Positions 6,716-15,019 are shown, numbered from the stretch's first letter. The stretch: DNA of 21,403 bases from JBJXFY01 sp046155815 (GCA_046155815.1 JBJXFY010000163.1:1-21403); one strand, 5' to 3'. Notes: generated by a model not told the origin, from the letters alone. Program-made: numbers and translations.

Positions 6716-9463
6716 TTACTTCTTCTTCGCCTTCGGTGCGGCGGCCTTGCGCTTCTCCTCGATCGCTGCCTGCGCGGCGGCGAGGCGGGCGACGGGCACG
6801 CGGTAAGGCGAGCAGCTCACGTAGGTGAGGCCGACGCGATGGCAGAACTTGACCGAGTCCGGGTCGCCGCCGTGTTCGCCGCAGATGCCGAGCTTGATGC
6901 CGGGACGGGTCTGGTTGCCCTTCTCACAGGCGATCTTCACCAGCTGGCCGACGCCGGTCTGGTCAATCGAAGCGAACGGGTTCTTCTTCACGATCTCATT
7001 TTCAGTGTAGGCACCGAGGAAGGAACCGGAGTCGTCACGCGACATGCCGAGGCAGGTCTGGGTGAGGTCGTTCGTGCCGAAGCTGAAGAACTCGGCGGTC
7101 TGGGCGATCTCGTCGGCCGTGAGCGCGCCGCGCGGGATCTCGATCATCGTGCCGACGGAGTAGCTGATCTTCACCTTCTTCTCCTTCTGCACCTGGGCGG
7201 CGACCTCGTGAACGATGGCGACCTGGAGGTCGAGTTCCTTCTTGAAGCCGACGAGCGGGATCATGATCTCCGGCTTGGGCCTGTGGCCTTCCTTCTGCGA
7301 GAGGGCCGCGGCCTCGAGGACGGCACGGGCCTGCATGCGGGTGATCTCGGGGTACTTGATGCCGAGGCGGCAGCCACGGAAACCGAGCATGGGGTTGAAC
7401 TCATGCAGCTCGTGCACTCGGGCCATGATCTTCTCGACGGGGATGCCGAGCTTCCGGGCGAGGTCCATCTGCTGCTCCTTGCTGTGCGGCAGGAACTCGT
7501 GGAGCGGCGGGTCAAGGAAGCGGATGGTGGCCGGGTAGCCCTTGAGCGCCTTGAAGATGCCGTGGAAGTCCTCGCGCTGGTACGGGAGGAGCTTGGCCAG
7601 GGCGGCCTCGCGGGCCTCGAGGTTGTCGGCGAGAATCATCTCGCGCATCGCATCGATGCGGTCGCCCTCAAAGAACATGTGCTCGGTGCGGGTGAGGCCG
7701 ATGCCCTCGGCGCCGAAGGCGATCGCCTGCTCGGTCTGCTCCGGCGTATCGGCATTGGTGCGGACGGAGAGGCGGGTGGCCTTCTTGCACCATCCCATGA
7801 GCTGCACGTAATTCTTGTACTTCTCGGTCGCCTGGGCGGCCTTGTCGCCATTCAGGAGGCCGGTGATGATCTCCGACGGGGCCGTCTTGATCTGGCCCGC
7901 GTAGACGACGCCGGAGGTGCCATCAATGGAGAGAAAGTCGCCCTCCTTGAACGTCTGGCCATCGATCACCGCGACCCGGGTCTCGTAGTCAATCTGCACC
8001 GCGGCCGCGCCGCAGACGCAGACCTTGCCCATCTGGCGGGCGACGAGCGCGGCGTGCGAGCTGACACCGCCGCGGGCGGTGAGGATGCCCTCGGCGGCGA
8101 TCATGCCGCGCAGGTCCTCGGGCGAGGTCTCGACGCGGACCAGCAGGACCTTTTCGCCCTTGTCGGAAGCGGTGACGGCGCGGTCGGCGTTGAAGTAGAT
8201 CTTGCCGGTGGCGGCGCCGGGGCCGGCGGGGAGGCCGGTGGCGATGACCCTGGCCTTCTTCACCTCGGCGAGGTCGAAGATCGGGGCGAGGAGCTGTTCG
8301 AGCTGGTCGGCCGGGTTGCGCATGATGGCGGTTTCCCAGTCGATGAGCTTCTCCTTCACCATGTCGGCGGCGAACTTCAACGCGGCGGCGGCGGTGCGCT
8401 TGCCATTGCGCGTCTGGAGCATGAAGAGCTTGCCTTCCTGCACCGTGAACTCGATGTCCTGCACGTCCTTGAAGTGCTTTTCGAGGGTCTTCCGCACGGC
8501 CATCAGCTCGGCGTAGGACTTGGGCATCACGTCCTTCAGCTTCAGGACGGGCTCGGGCGTGCGGACGCCGGCGACGACGTCCTCGCCCTGGGCGTTCACG
8601 AGGAACTCGCCGTAAAACTCATTGGTGCCGTTGGCGGGATTGCGGGTGAAGGCCACGCCGGAGCCGGATGTGTCACCGGTGTTGCCGAAGACCATTGCCT
8701 GCACGTTCACCGCGGTTCCCCATTCGGTGGGTATGTTGTACTTGCGGCGGTAGACAATGGCGCGGTCGTTCATCCATGAGCTGAACACGGCGCCGGCCGC
8801 GCCGCGGAGTTGGTCCCACGGATCGTTGGGGAACACCTTGCCGGTGCGTTCCTTCACCAGCGCCTTGAAGCGCTTCACCAGCTCCTGCTGGTCCGCGGCG
8901 GTCAGCTCCGAGTCCACGATGTCCGCGTGGTACTTCTCATGCTTGAAATGGTGGATGACGGTCTCGAAGGGCTCGTGGTCCTCGCCCTCGCGCTTCTGTA
9001 CGCCGAGCACGACGTCGCCGTACATCTGGATGAAGCGGCGGTAGCAGTCCCAGGCGAAGCGTTCGTTTTTCGTGGCGTTCACCAGCGCCAGCACGGTGTG
9101 GTCGTTCAGGCCGAGGTTGAGGATGGTGTCCATCATGCCCGGCATGGAATCGCGGGCGCCGGAGCGGACGGCGACGAGGAGCGGCATGCCGGAGGTGGCG
9201 CCGAACCTCGTGCCCATGATCTTCTCCATGTTGGCGACGCCGGCCTCCATCTGCCCTTGGAGCTCCTTCGGATAGGTCTTCTTGTGCTCGTAATAGTAGG
9301 TGCAGACCGCGGTGGTGATGGTGAAGCCCGGAGGGACGGGGAGGCCGATGCGGGTCATCTCGGCGAGGTTGGCGCCCTTGCCGCCGAGGAGGGGTTTCAT
9401 GGACCCGTCGCCGTCGGCCTTCGAGTTGCCCCAAGTGTAAACGTACTTCGGTGCTTTAGGCAT
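6716..9463 (-). CDS. ppdK: Pyruvate, phosphate dikinase
   Basis: This cytoplasmic enzyme interconverts pyruvate + ATP + phosphate with phosphoenolpyruvate + AMP + pyrophosphate. At 915 residues it is of normal length. The N-terminal ATP-grasp domain contains LLGGKGANLAEM (residues 25-36) and SGARDSMPGMMDTILNLG. The swivelling phosphohistidine domain has ARGGVSSHAALVARQMGK with the catalytic His at 470. The C-terminal PEP/pyruvate barrel has FSFGTNDLTQ and GICGEHGG with the catalytic Cys at 861. The protein ends in a Lys/Ala-rich tail (KRKAAAPKAKKK). The ATG at 9463 gives the expected MPKAPKYVYTWG start; no Shine-Dalgarno sequence is present. The gene stands 122 bp after alkA and has its own terminator. 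A diverged remnant of a second PPDK gene lies at 3350-3552. No linked PPDK regulatory protein gene is present. Confidence 0.97.
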   Translation of the reverse strand: MPKAPKYVYTWGNSKADGDGSMKPLLGGKGANLAEMTRIGLPVPPGFTITTAVCTYYYEHKKTYPKELQGQMEAGVANMEKIMGTRFGATSGMPLLVAVRSGARDSMPGMMDTILNLGLNDHTVLALVNATKNERFAWDCYRRFIQMYGDVVLGVQKREGEDHEPFETVIHHFKHEKYHADIVDSELTAADQQELVKRFKALVKERTGKVFPNDPWDQLRGAAGAVFSSWMNDRAIVYRRKYNIPTEWGTAVNVQAMVFGNTGDTSGSGVAFTRNPANGTNEFYGEFLVNAQGEDVVAGVRTPEPVLKLKDVMPKSYAELMAVRKTLEKHFKDVQDIEFTVQEGKLFMLQTRNGKRTAAAALKFAADMVKEKLIDWETAIMRNPADQLEQLLAPIFDLAEVKKARVIATGLPAGPGAATGKIYFNADRAVTASDKGEKVLLVRVETSPEDLRGMIAAEGILTARGGVSSHAALVARQMGKVCVCGAAAVQIDYETRVAVIDGQTFKEGDFLSIDGTSGVVYAGQIKTAPSEIITGLLNGDKAAQATEKYKNYVQLMGWCKKATRLSVRTNADTPEQTEQAIAFGAEGIGLTRTEHMFFEGDRIDAMREMILADNLEAREAALAKLLPYQREDFHGIFKALKGYPATIRFLDPPLHEFLPHSKEQQMDLARKLGIPVEKIMARVHELHEFNPMLGFRGCRLGIKYPEITRMQARAVLEAAALSQKEGHRPKPEIMIPLVGFKKELDLQVAIVHEVAAQVQKEKKVKISYSVGTMIEIPRGALTADEIAQTAEFFSFGTNDLTQTCLGMSRDDSGSFLGAYTENEIVKKNPFASIDQTGVGQLVKIACEKGNQTRPGIKLGICGEHGGDPDSVKFCHRVGLTYVSCSPYRVPVARLAAAQAAIEEKRKAAAPKAKKK

Positions 9464-9585
9464 GGAATGTCAGAGGTGGTGGCTGCGCGTTGGCGTGATC
9501 CGGAAAGATTGGGAGCCGGAAACGAAGGGGCCGCCGCAGTCCGCCGGAAAACAGAGCGCCGACGGTAACAAGCGGCGGGGGGCCG

Positions 9586-10287
9586 TCAACCGATGGAAAA
9601 AGGGGGCGGCCCGCCTCCGAGTCCGCCCGGCGGCGAACCGCGCCGGGCTCGGGCCCTCGCCGGGGCCGGCTCCGGCCATTCCATCTCCGTGGCGCGCCAC
9701 AGGTACCACGCCGCCGCGGTGCGGTGCGGGCGCCAGCGTTCACCCCAGGCCAGGAGCTCCCTCGGTTTCGGCATTTCGTCCCGACCGTAGGCGAGGCGGA
9801 AGCCGTTGCGCACGCCGAAGTCGTCCGCCGGCAGCACGTCCGGCCGGCCGAGCTGGAAGATCAGCAGCATCTCGACCGTCCACCGGCCGACGCCCCGCAC
9901 CTCGGTCAGCCGGGCGACGATCTCCTCGTCCGGCAGGCGGGCGAGCACGCGGCCCGCGGGCACCACGCCGGCGCACGTCTTGGCCGCGAGGTCGCGGATG
10001 CCGGCGATCTTGGCGAAGGAGAATCCGCACGCGCGCAGCGCGGCGTCCGTCACGGCGTCGAGGTCGTCTGGCGCGGGGAACTTCCGGCCGGGAAAGAGCG
10101 CGATGAAGCGGTCAAGGATGGTCTGGGCGGCCTTGCCGTTGAGCTGCTGGTTGGCGATGGCGCGCACGAGCGACTCGAAGGGCGGCCGGCGGCGGCGAGG
10201 CCTGAGACGTACGCCGTCGCAGCGGCGGATGATGTCCCGCATCACCGGGTCCGCGCGGCGGAGGTGCTCGAGGGCCTCGTCGGACAT
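9586..10287 (-). CDS. alkA: DNA-3-methyladenine glycosylase II (AlkA-like, HhH-GPD family)
   Basis: The enzyme excises alkylated bases from DNA at the start of base excision repair. In this 233-residue protein, FESLVRAIANQQLNGKAA (residues 37-54) is the conserved first helix pair of the HhH-GPD fold. LTEVRGVGRWTVEM (127-140) is the helix-hairpin-helix, and the catalytic Asp is in LPADDFGVRNG, most likely residue 156. It lacks the extra N-terminal domain of E. coli AlkA, like many bacterial homologues. The fold should end near YLWRAT at about residue 200; the remaining 30 residues are an Arg/Pro/Gly tail encoded by GC-rich inverted repeats and a likely terminator. The start is 25 bp after the AbgT transporter 1 stop codon, so the two are probably cotranscribed. 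Confidence 0.9.
   Translation of the reverse strand: MSDEALEHLRRADPVMRDIIRRCDGVRLRPRRRRPPFESLVRAIANQQLNGKAAQTILDRFIALFPGRKFPAPDDLDAVTDAALRACGFSFAKIAGIRDLAAKTCAGVVPAGRVLARLPDEEIVARLTEVRGVGRWTVEMLLIFQLGRPDVLPADDFGVRNGFRLAYGRDEMPKPRELLAWGERWRPHRTAAAWYLWRATEMEWPEPAPARARARRGSPPGGLGGGPPPFSIG
9597..9628 (-). terminator. Terminator-like hairpin inside the 3' end of alkA
   Basis: On the minus strand GGGCGG (9628-9623) pairs with CCGCCC (9609-9604) across a 13-nt loop, followed by CC and then TTTTT (9601-9597). It lies before the annotated stop codon of alkA (9586-9588), so transcription may end inside the frame or the functional end of alkA may once have been further upstream. Confidence 0.4.
9625..9677. 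repeat. GC-rich inverted repeats forming the alkA 3' tail
   Basis: GCCCGGCG (9625-9632) pairs perfectly with CGCCGGGC (9641-9648), and GGCCGG (9664-9669) with CCGGCC (9672-9677). Together they encode the low-complexity tail of AlkA. The pattern of neighbouring 6-8 bp GC stems resembles the paired-hairpin elements elsewhere in the window. Confidence 0.45.
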
Positions 10288-10312
10288 GCGCCGCCCTTCG
10301 CGAGGTCCGGCC

Positions 10313-11857
10313 TCACAGCCCCCACGGCAGCCCGAAGATGTGCCAGGCGGCGAAGAGCACGACCCAAACGACGGACACGATCACCACGTAGGGCAGCATC
10401 AGGGCGACCACCGTGCCGACGCCGGCGTCCTTCTGATACTTCTGGCAGAAGGTGACCACGAGCGCGAAGTAGGCGTTGAGCGGCGTGATCGAGTTCATGG
10501 GCGAATCGCCAACGCGGTACGCGGCCAGCACGGCCTCAGGGTCCACGTTCAGCCGCATGAGCAGCGGCACGAAGAGCGGGGCGAAGATGGCCCACTTGGG
10601 AATCGCGCCGGTGATGATCAGGTCCAGCGCAAAGACGACGACAATGAAGCCGAGCAGCAGCCAGAGGGCGTCGAGGTTCGCGCCCGTGAGGATGTCCGCC
10701 AGCTTCACGGCGGCGATCGTCGTCATGTGGCTGTAGTTGAAGAGGGCGATGAACTGGCTGATGACGAAGAGGAGGAACAGCAGCCCCGCCAGCCCGGCCA
10801 CGGCCTTGGTCATGGCGTTGATGATGTCCGTCGAGTTCTTCATCGTGCCCGCGCCGAAGCCGTAGGCCGCGCCGGACACCAGGAAGACGATCGTGATCGC
10901 CACGATCAGGCCGCTCATGAGAGGGGAGTCGCCGAGGATGGCGCCGGTCTCGGGGTTGCGCAGCGGCGCGCCCGGCGGCAGCGTGAGCAGCGCGAAGAAC
11001 GCCGCCACGCCGAGGAGCCCGAAGAGCGCGAACTGCAGCCCGCGCCGCTCCTCCACCGTCAGCCCCTCGGCCTTCTCCGCCCCGCCCCCGCCAAACTTGC
11101 CCAGGCGCGGCTCGATGATCCGCTCCGTGATCAGCGCGATCAGCACCGTCAGCACGGCGACCGACGCCAGCGAGAACCAGAAATTGGCCATCAGCTCGAT
11201 CGAACGGCCCGGCTCGGCGATGGCGATGGCGTCGTTGGTGATCTCCATGAGGATGCCGTCCAGCGGCTTGGGGACGACGTTCACCATGAAGGCCGACGCC
11301 ACCGAGGCGAAGCCCGCCCCCAGCCCGGCGATGGGATGGCGACCCACGCTCGCGAAGGCCACCCCCGCCAGCGGGATGAGCACGAGGTAGCCGGCGTCCG
11401 CCGCGATGCTCGAAACGATGCCGACGAAGACGAGGATGTAGGTGAGCAGGGCGCGCGGGGAGACGATGACGAGCATCCGGATGAGCGCCTTCACCAGCCC
11501 GGCCTCCTCGGCCACGCCCACGCCGAGCATCGCCACGATGATGACGCCCACGGCGTTGAACCCCATGAAGTTCGGCACCACGGAGGTGAACATGAAGCGG
11601 ATGCCCTCGAAGGTGAGCAGGCTCCGCGCACGCAGCGTGTTCGGCTCGATCGCCCCGGTCTCCACGTTGTAGGCGTCGTAGTTCACGCCTGCACCGAACA
11701 GATGCAGGATGTGGGACAGCACGACGACGAGGCCGATCAGGATCAAGAAGATGATGACCGGATGCGGCACCCTGTTCCCGACCTTCTCGACGGTATCGAG
11801 GATCCGCTGCATGAAGTTGTGCGGGGCTTCGGCCGCCGGGGCGGTTGGCTTGCTCAT
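10313..11857 (-). CDS. AbgT family transporter (copy 1)
   Basis: A 514-residue inner-membrane protein with about a dozen hydrophobic segments. Characteristic AbgT features include VEKVGNRVPHPVIIFLIL at residues 23-40, VGVAEEAGLV, ADAGYLVLIPLAGVAF, SVGRHPIAG, KPLDGILMEITNDA with Asp200, and near the C-terminus PKWAIFAPLFVP, AYRVGDSPMNSITP and FGLPWGL. Known relatives are E. coli AbgT (p-aminobenzoyl-glutamate uptake) and MtrF/YdaH (drug efflux). I place the start at ATG 11857 (MSKPTAPAAEAPHNFMQ). A longer frame reaches 12067, but that extension is low-complexity and runs through a repeat. It is a clear paralogue of copy 2 at 13325-14881, with the M20 peptidase gene between them. The substrate is unknown. 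Confidence 0.92.
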   Translation of the reverse strand: MSKPTAPAAEAPHNFMQRILDTVEKVGNRVPHPVIIFLILIGLVVVLSHILHLFGAGVNYDAYNVETGAIEPNTLRARSLLTFEGIRFMFTSVVPNFMGFNAVGVIIVAMLGVGVAEEAGLVKALIRMLVIVSPRALLTYILVFVGIVSSIAADAGYLVLIPLAGVAFASVGRHPIAGLGAGFASVASAFMVNVVPKPLDGILMEITNDAIAIAEPGRSIELMANFWFSLASVAVLTVLIALITERIIEPRLGKFGGGGAEKAEGLTVEERRGLQFALFGLLGVAAFFALLTLPPGAPLRNPETGAILGDSPLMSGLIVAITIVFLVSGAAYGFGAGTMKNSTDIINAMTKAVAGLAGLLFLLFVISQFIALFNYSHMTTIAAVKLADILTGANLDALWLLLGFIVVVFALDLIITGAIPKWAIFAPLFVPLLMRLNVDPEAVLAAYRVGDSPMNSITPLNAYFALVVTFCQKYQKDAGVGTVVALMLPYVVIVSVVWVVLFAAWHIFGLPWGL

Positions 11858-12018
11858 GGGGGCTGGCTGGGTTGAATCGGCTGCGGACCGAATCCGGAAT
11901 GCACACCGTCGGGGCGACGTTGCATCAACGGAGTCTGGGGGTGAAGCATCCTGCGAAGTCAAGGAGCCGGTCCGCGGCGAAAGGCTTCCCCGCGGCCATC
12001 CGTGCGGCGCGGCATCCC

Positions 12019-12071
12019 GCGCGGCGGGGCGCCGCGCACACCCTCGGCGACGGGGCGTCGCAGCCACGGGG
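12019..12071. repeat. 53-bp paired-hairpin repeat, copy 1
   Basis: Two stems stand side by side: GCGCGGCG/CGCCGCGC with a GGG loop (12019-12037) and CGGCGACG/CGTCGCAG with a GGG loop (12045-12063, one mismatch). The element matches copy 2 (15020-15072) at 48 of 53 positions without gaps and lies 5 bp beyond the M20 peptidase stop codon. It looks like a REP-type element; no transposase is nearby. Confidence 0.8.
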
Positions 12072-12076
12072 GCGGG

Positions 12077-13279
12077 TCACTCCGCCATGGTTGCCAAGGC
12101 CGCGGCCAGCCGGCAGCCGGCGGCAAACTCCGCCAGGTTCACCGACTCCCGGACGGTGTGGATCTCGTCCTGCCCGGCGCCGATCGTGATCGTGGGCACG
12201 CCGTGGCGGGTGATCCAGTTGGCGTCCTGGCCGCCGTTGGAGATGCGGAACGTGGGCTTCAGCCCCAGCGACTCCACGGCCCGCACGGCGCGCTGCACGA
12301 TGGGCGCGTCCTCCGCCGCCCGGAACGGCGGGAAGGCGACGTGCCGGGAAAACTGCACCGCCGCCTGTTCGCCCTTCGCGTTGGGCGCGGCGGCCGCGGC
12401 CGCGGCAAAGGCCTGCTCCCACCCGTCGGTGATGACCTTCACGAACTTCTCGTCGTGGCTACGCGACTCGCCCTTCAGGTAGGCGAAATCCGTGACGACG
12501 TTGGTCGCGTCGCCGGCGGCGCGGCCCTCCCGGCCGCCGAAGAAGCCCACGTTGCTGGTGCCCTTGCCCCCGGGCTTCTCGATCTTGCCCCACCAGCCGC
12601 CGCGGAAGCCCTCGCCCAGTGCCAGCGCGGCGACGAGCGTCGAGGAGATGCCCTGCTCCGGAGCGAGGCCGGAATGCGCGGCCTGGCCGCGCAGCTCGAC
12701 CTCCCAGGCCTCCTGTCCCGCGGCGCCGATGGTGATTTCACCCGCGAGGCGGCCGTCCACGTTGAAGCCCATGGCCGCGCCGCCGAGATCCTCCGGCTTC
12801 AGCTCGCGCGCGCCGTGCAGGCCGCTCTCCTCGCGCACGGTGAAGAGCAGCGTGATGGGCGGGTGCGGCAGCCTGTGGGCGAGCAGCGTCTTCACCAGCG
12901 TGACGAGCACGGCGCAGCCGGTGCGGTTGTCGCCGCCGAGGGCGGTGGTGCCGTCGGTCACGAGGCGGTCGCCCTCGCGCTTCACCTTCGCGCCGGCGCA
13001 GAGGGCCACGGTGTCGAGATGGGTCGAGAAGAGCAGGTGCGGACCGGGCCGGGTGCCGGGGAGTTCGGCGTAGAGGTTGCCGGTCTCCGTCGGCAACGAA
13101 ATCCGCGTGTGCGCGTCATCGAAGCGGATCGCGCTGGCGGGCAGGCCGGCCTGCTGGAGTTCCTCGGACACGGCCTGGGCGATGGCGGCTTCCTGGCCGG
13201 TCACGCCTTCGACGGCCAGCAGGCGCAGCAGGAGTGCCTCGGCGGCGACGATGTCCACGAGGGGATTTTCGGCGGGCAT
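12077..13279 (-). CDS. M20 family metallopeptidase (peptidase T-like)
   Basis: A 400-residue cytoplasmic di-zinc hydrolase. Metal and catalytic residues are in the expected order: FSTHLDTV with His87 and Asp89, GGDNRTG with the bridging Asp117, REESGLHG with Glu150 (general base) and Glu151, NVDG with Asp175, and EIHTVRE with His374. The dimerisation (lid) domain occupies roughly residues 185-300. The best overall resemblance is to tripeptidase/peptidase T-like M20 enzymes, although AbgA/AbgB, the p-aminobenzoyl-glutamate hydrolases linked to AbgT in E. coli, belong to the same superfamily. It lies 45 bp after AbgT copy 2 and 219 bp before AbgT copy 1, which suggests hydrolysis of whatever those transporters carry. 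The Ala-rich run AFAAAAAAAAPNA near residue 290 is a local oddity. Confidence 0.9.
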   Translation of the reverse strand: MPAENPLVDIVAAEALLLRLLAVEGVTGQEAAIAQAVSEELQQAGLPASAIRFDDAHTRISLPTETGNLYAELPGTRPGPHLLFSTHLDTVALCAGAKVKREGDRLVTDGTTALGGDNRTGCAVLVTLVKTLLAHRLPHPPITLLFTVREESGLHGARELKPEDLGGAAMGFNVDGRLAGEITIGAAGQEAWEVELRGQAAHSGLAPEQGISSTLVAALALGEGFRGGWWGKIEKPGGKGTSNVGFFGGREGRAAGDATNVVTDFAYLKGESRSHDEKFVKVITDGWEQAFAAAAAAAPNAKGEQAAVQFSRHVAFPPFRAAEDAPIVQRAVRAVESLGLKPTFRISNGGQDANWITRHGVPTITIGAGQDEIHTVRESVNLAEFAAGCRLAAALATMAE

Positions 13280-13324
13280 AAGTTGCGGATTTTGACGTGA
13301 CGTCGGAAAGCGCAGGCCCCGGCC

Positions 13325-14881
13325 TCACAGCCCCCAGGGCAGGCCGAGCAGGTGCCAGACGACGAAGAGCAGCGTCCACAGCGGCAGCATCCAGAGCACG
13401 TAGGGCAGCATCATGGCGGTGACGGTGCCGATGCCGGCCTTGGGATCGTACTTCTGGAAGAAGCCGATGATGAGCGCGTACATGGAGAGGAGCGGCGTGA
13501 TCATGTTGGGCACGGAATCGCCGATGCGATAGGCGGCAAGGACGGCCTCGGGCTCGATCTCGAGGCGCATCATCACCGGCACGAAGATCGGCGCGAGCAG
13601 GGCCCACTTGGCGATGCCGCCGGTGATGAAGAGGTCGATGAAGGCGACGACGAGGATGAAGCCGATGAGCAGCGAAAGGGAGCCGAGGTTGGCCGCGCGC
13701 AGCGCCTCCGCGAGGTTCACCGCCAGGATGGTCGCCATGTTGCTGAAGTTGAAGAAGGCGACGAACTGGCTGATGAGGAAAAAGATGAAGAGCATCCCGG
13801 CCAGGCCGGAGATGGTCTTCTGGATGGCCTTGATCACGTCGGCCGTGCCCTTGAACACGCCGGCGCCCAGCCCGTAGCCCACGCCCGCAGCGAAGAAGAC
13901 GACGAGGATCAGGGTGATCAGGCCGTTCATGAACGGGCTGTCGCCGATGAGCACGCCGGTCTCCTGGTTGCGGAGCGGCGCGGAGCCCGGCAGCGCCACG
14001 AGGCCGACGACGAGGAGCACGCCGAGGGTGGCGAGGCCGGCCCACTTCAGACCGCGGTACTCCTCGCCGGAGATCGTCACCGCCTCCCCGCCCGCGGCGG
14101 CCCCGCCCTGGTAGCCCCCGTGCGCGGCAAGCCGCGGCTCGATGATGCGTTCCGTGACCTGGGTCACCACCACCATGAGGAAGAGGGTGGAGGCGATGGA
14201 AAACCAAAGGTTCGCGGTGATGGGGATGGAGACGCTGGGATCAATGAGCCGGGCGGCGTCGTTGGTGAACTCGACCAGCACCGCGTCGGCGGGCGTGATG
14301 AAGAGGTTCGCCGAGAACGTGCCGGCCACGGCCGCGAAGCCCGCCGCCAGGCCCGCGATGGGATGCCGGCCCACGCTGAGGAAGGTCACGCCGGCCAGCG
14401 GCACGAGGATCAAGTAGCCCGCGTTGGACGCGATGCTCGAGACGATGCCGACGAGGACGATGATGTAGCAGAGCACCGCCCGGGGCGAGAGCTTCACCAG
14501 CTTGCGGATCATCGTGTTGATGAGGCCGGCCTCCTCGGCCACGCCCACGCCGATCATGGCCACGATGAGCTGCCCCATCGCGGTGAAGCCGAGGAAATTC
14601 GGCACCACGCGCTCCCACATGAAGCGCAGCCCGTCGCCGCCCAGCAGGCTGCGGGCGTTCATGGTGGTCTCCTCAAGCTGGTCGGTGACGGGATTGAGCA
14701 CCTCGTAGGTCACGCCCAGGCCCAGCATCTGCAGCAGGTGCGACAGCACGACCACCGCCCCGATCAGGATCAGGAAGATGACCGCAGGATGGGGGACGAG
14801 GTTGCCGACCTTCTCGACCCAGTCGAGCAGCCGCTGCATGAACGACGAGGGCGGATCCTGACCGGCGGTGGTCTGACTCAC
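13325..14881 (-). CDS. AbgT family transporter (copy 2)
   Basis: This 518-residue inner-membrane protein has the same plan as copy 1 and is closely similar over its whole length: FMQRLLDWVEKVGNLVPHP at the N-terminus, VGVAEEAGLI, SVGRHPIAGLAAGFAAVAG, TPADAVLVEFTNDA, AKWALLAPIFVP, AYRIGDSVPNMITP and a final LLGLPWGL. I choose a GTG start at 14881 (VSQTTAGQDPPSSFMQ), because it lines up with the MSKPTAP start of copy 1 and the frame upstream to 15019 is low-complexity. No Shine-Dalgarno sequence is visible. The gene is followed after 45 bp by the M20 peptidase, so the two probably form an operon. Family members act as proton-driven importers or exporters of folate-pathway precursors and sulfonamides; direction and substrate here are not known. 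Confidence 0.92.
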   Translation of the reverse strand: MSQTTAGQDPPSSFMQRLLDWVEKVGNLVPHPAVIFLILIGAVVVLSHLLQMLGLGVTYEVLNPVTDQLEETTMNARSLLGGDGLRFMWERVVPNFLGFTAMGQLIVAMIGVGVAEEAGLINTMIRKLVKLSPRAVLCYIIVLVGIVSSIASNAGYLILVPLAGVTFLSVGRHPIAGLAAGFAAVAGTFSANLFITPADAVLVEFTNDAARLIDPSVSIPITANLWFSIASTLFLMVVVTQVTERIIEPRLAAHGGYQGGAAAGGEAVTISGEEYRGLKWAGLATLGVLLVVGLVALPGSAPLRNQETGVLIGDSPFMNGLITLILVVFFAAGVGYGLGAGVFKGTADVIKAIQKTISGLAGMLFIFFLISQFVAFFNFSNMATILAVNLAEALRAANLGSLSLLIGFILVVAFIDLFITGGIAKWALLAPIFVPVMMRLEIEPEAVLAAYRIGDSVPNMITPLLSMYALIIGFFQKYDPKAGIGTVTAMMLPYVLWMLPLWTLLFVVWHLLGLPWGL

Positions 14882-14992
14882 GGCGTTTTGCGGGGTGACG
14901 GCGCGGCGAGGATGGAAGAGGCCGCCCCGAAAGGGTAGGGGAAAAAGTGGGCACTGTCCGCCCCGGAGCAGCGGCGCCACCGATGGAACCCT

Positions 14993-15009
14993 GTCCCGCA
15001 GCGCGGGAC
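14993..15009. repeat. Hairpin next to repeat copy 2
   Basis: GTCCCGC (14993-14999) and GCGGGAC (15003-15009) make a perfect 7-bp stem with an AGC loop, 10 bp from the paired-hairpin repeat at 15020. A weaker, partly overlapping stem occurs at the equivalent side of copy 1 (12007-12022), so it may be part of a longer element. Confidence 0.5.
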
Positions 15010-15019
15010 CGGCCACCAC

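Noticed and set aside
6701..8779. 692-residue plus-strand frame opposite ppdK
   Set aside because: It is an antisense shadow of a high-GC gene, rich in Leu/Gly/His/Asp/Glu with no domain, while the minus strand encodes a complete PPDK with all catalytic motifs.
9806..11875. 689-residue plus-strand frame opposite AbgT copy 1 and alkA
   Set aside because: It spans two genuine genes on the other strand and has the same antisense His/Asp/Glu/Arg bias.
11858..12067. Upstream extension of AbgT copy 1 to an ATG at 12067
   Set aside because: The extra 70 residues are Arg/Ala/Pro-rich and are encoded by the paired-hairpin repeat; the family N-terminus fits the ATG at 11857.
13352..14938. 528-residue plus-strand frame opposite AbgT copy 2
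   Set aside because: Its composition is dominated by His, Asp, Glu, Arg and Gly, the typical antisense image of hydrophobic membrane codons; the AbgT reading is certain.
14882..15019. Upstream extension of AbgT copy 2 to an ATG at 15019
   Set aside because: The extension is low-complexity and overlaps a hairpin; the GTG at 14881 aligns with the start of copy 1.
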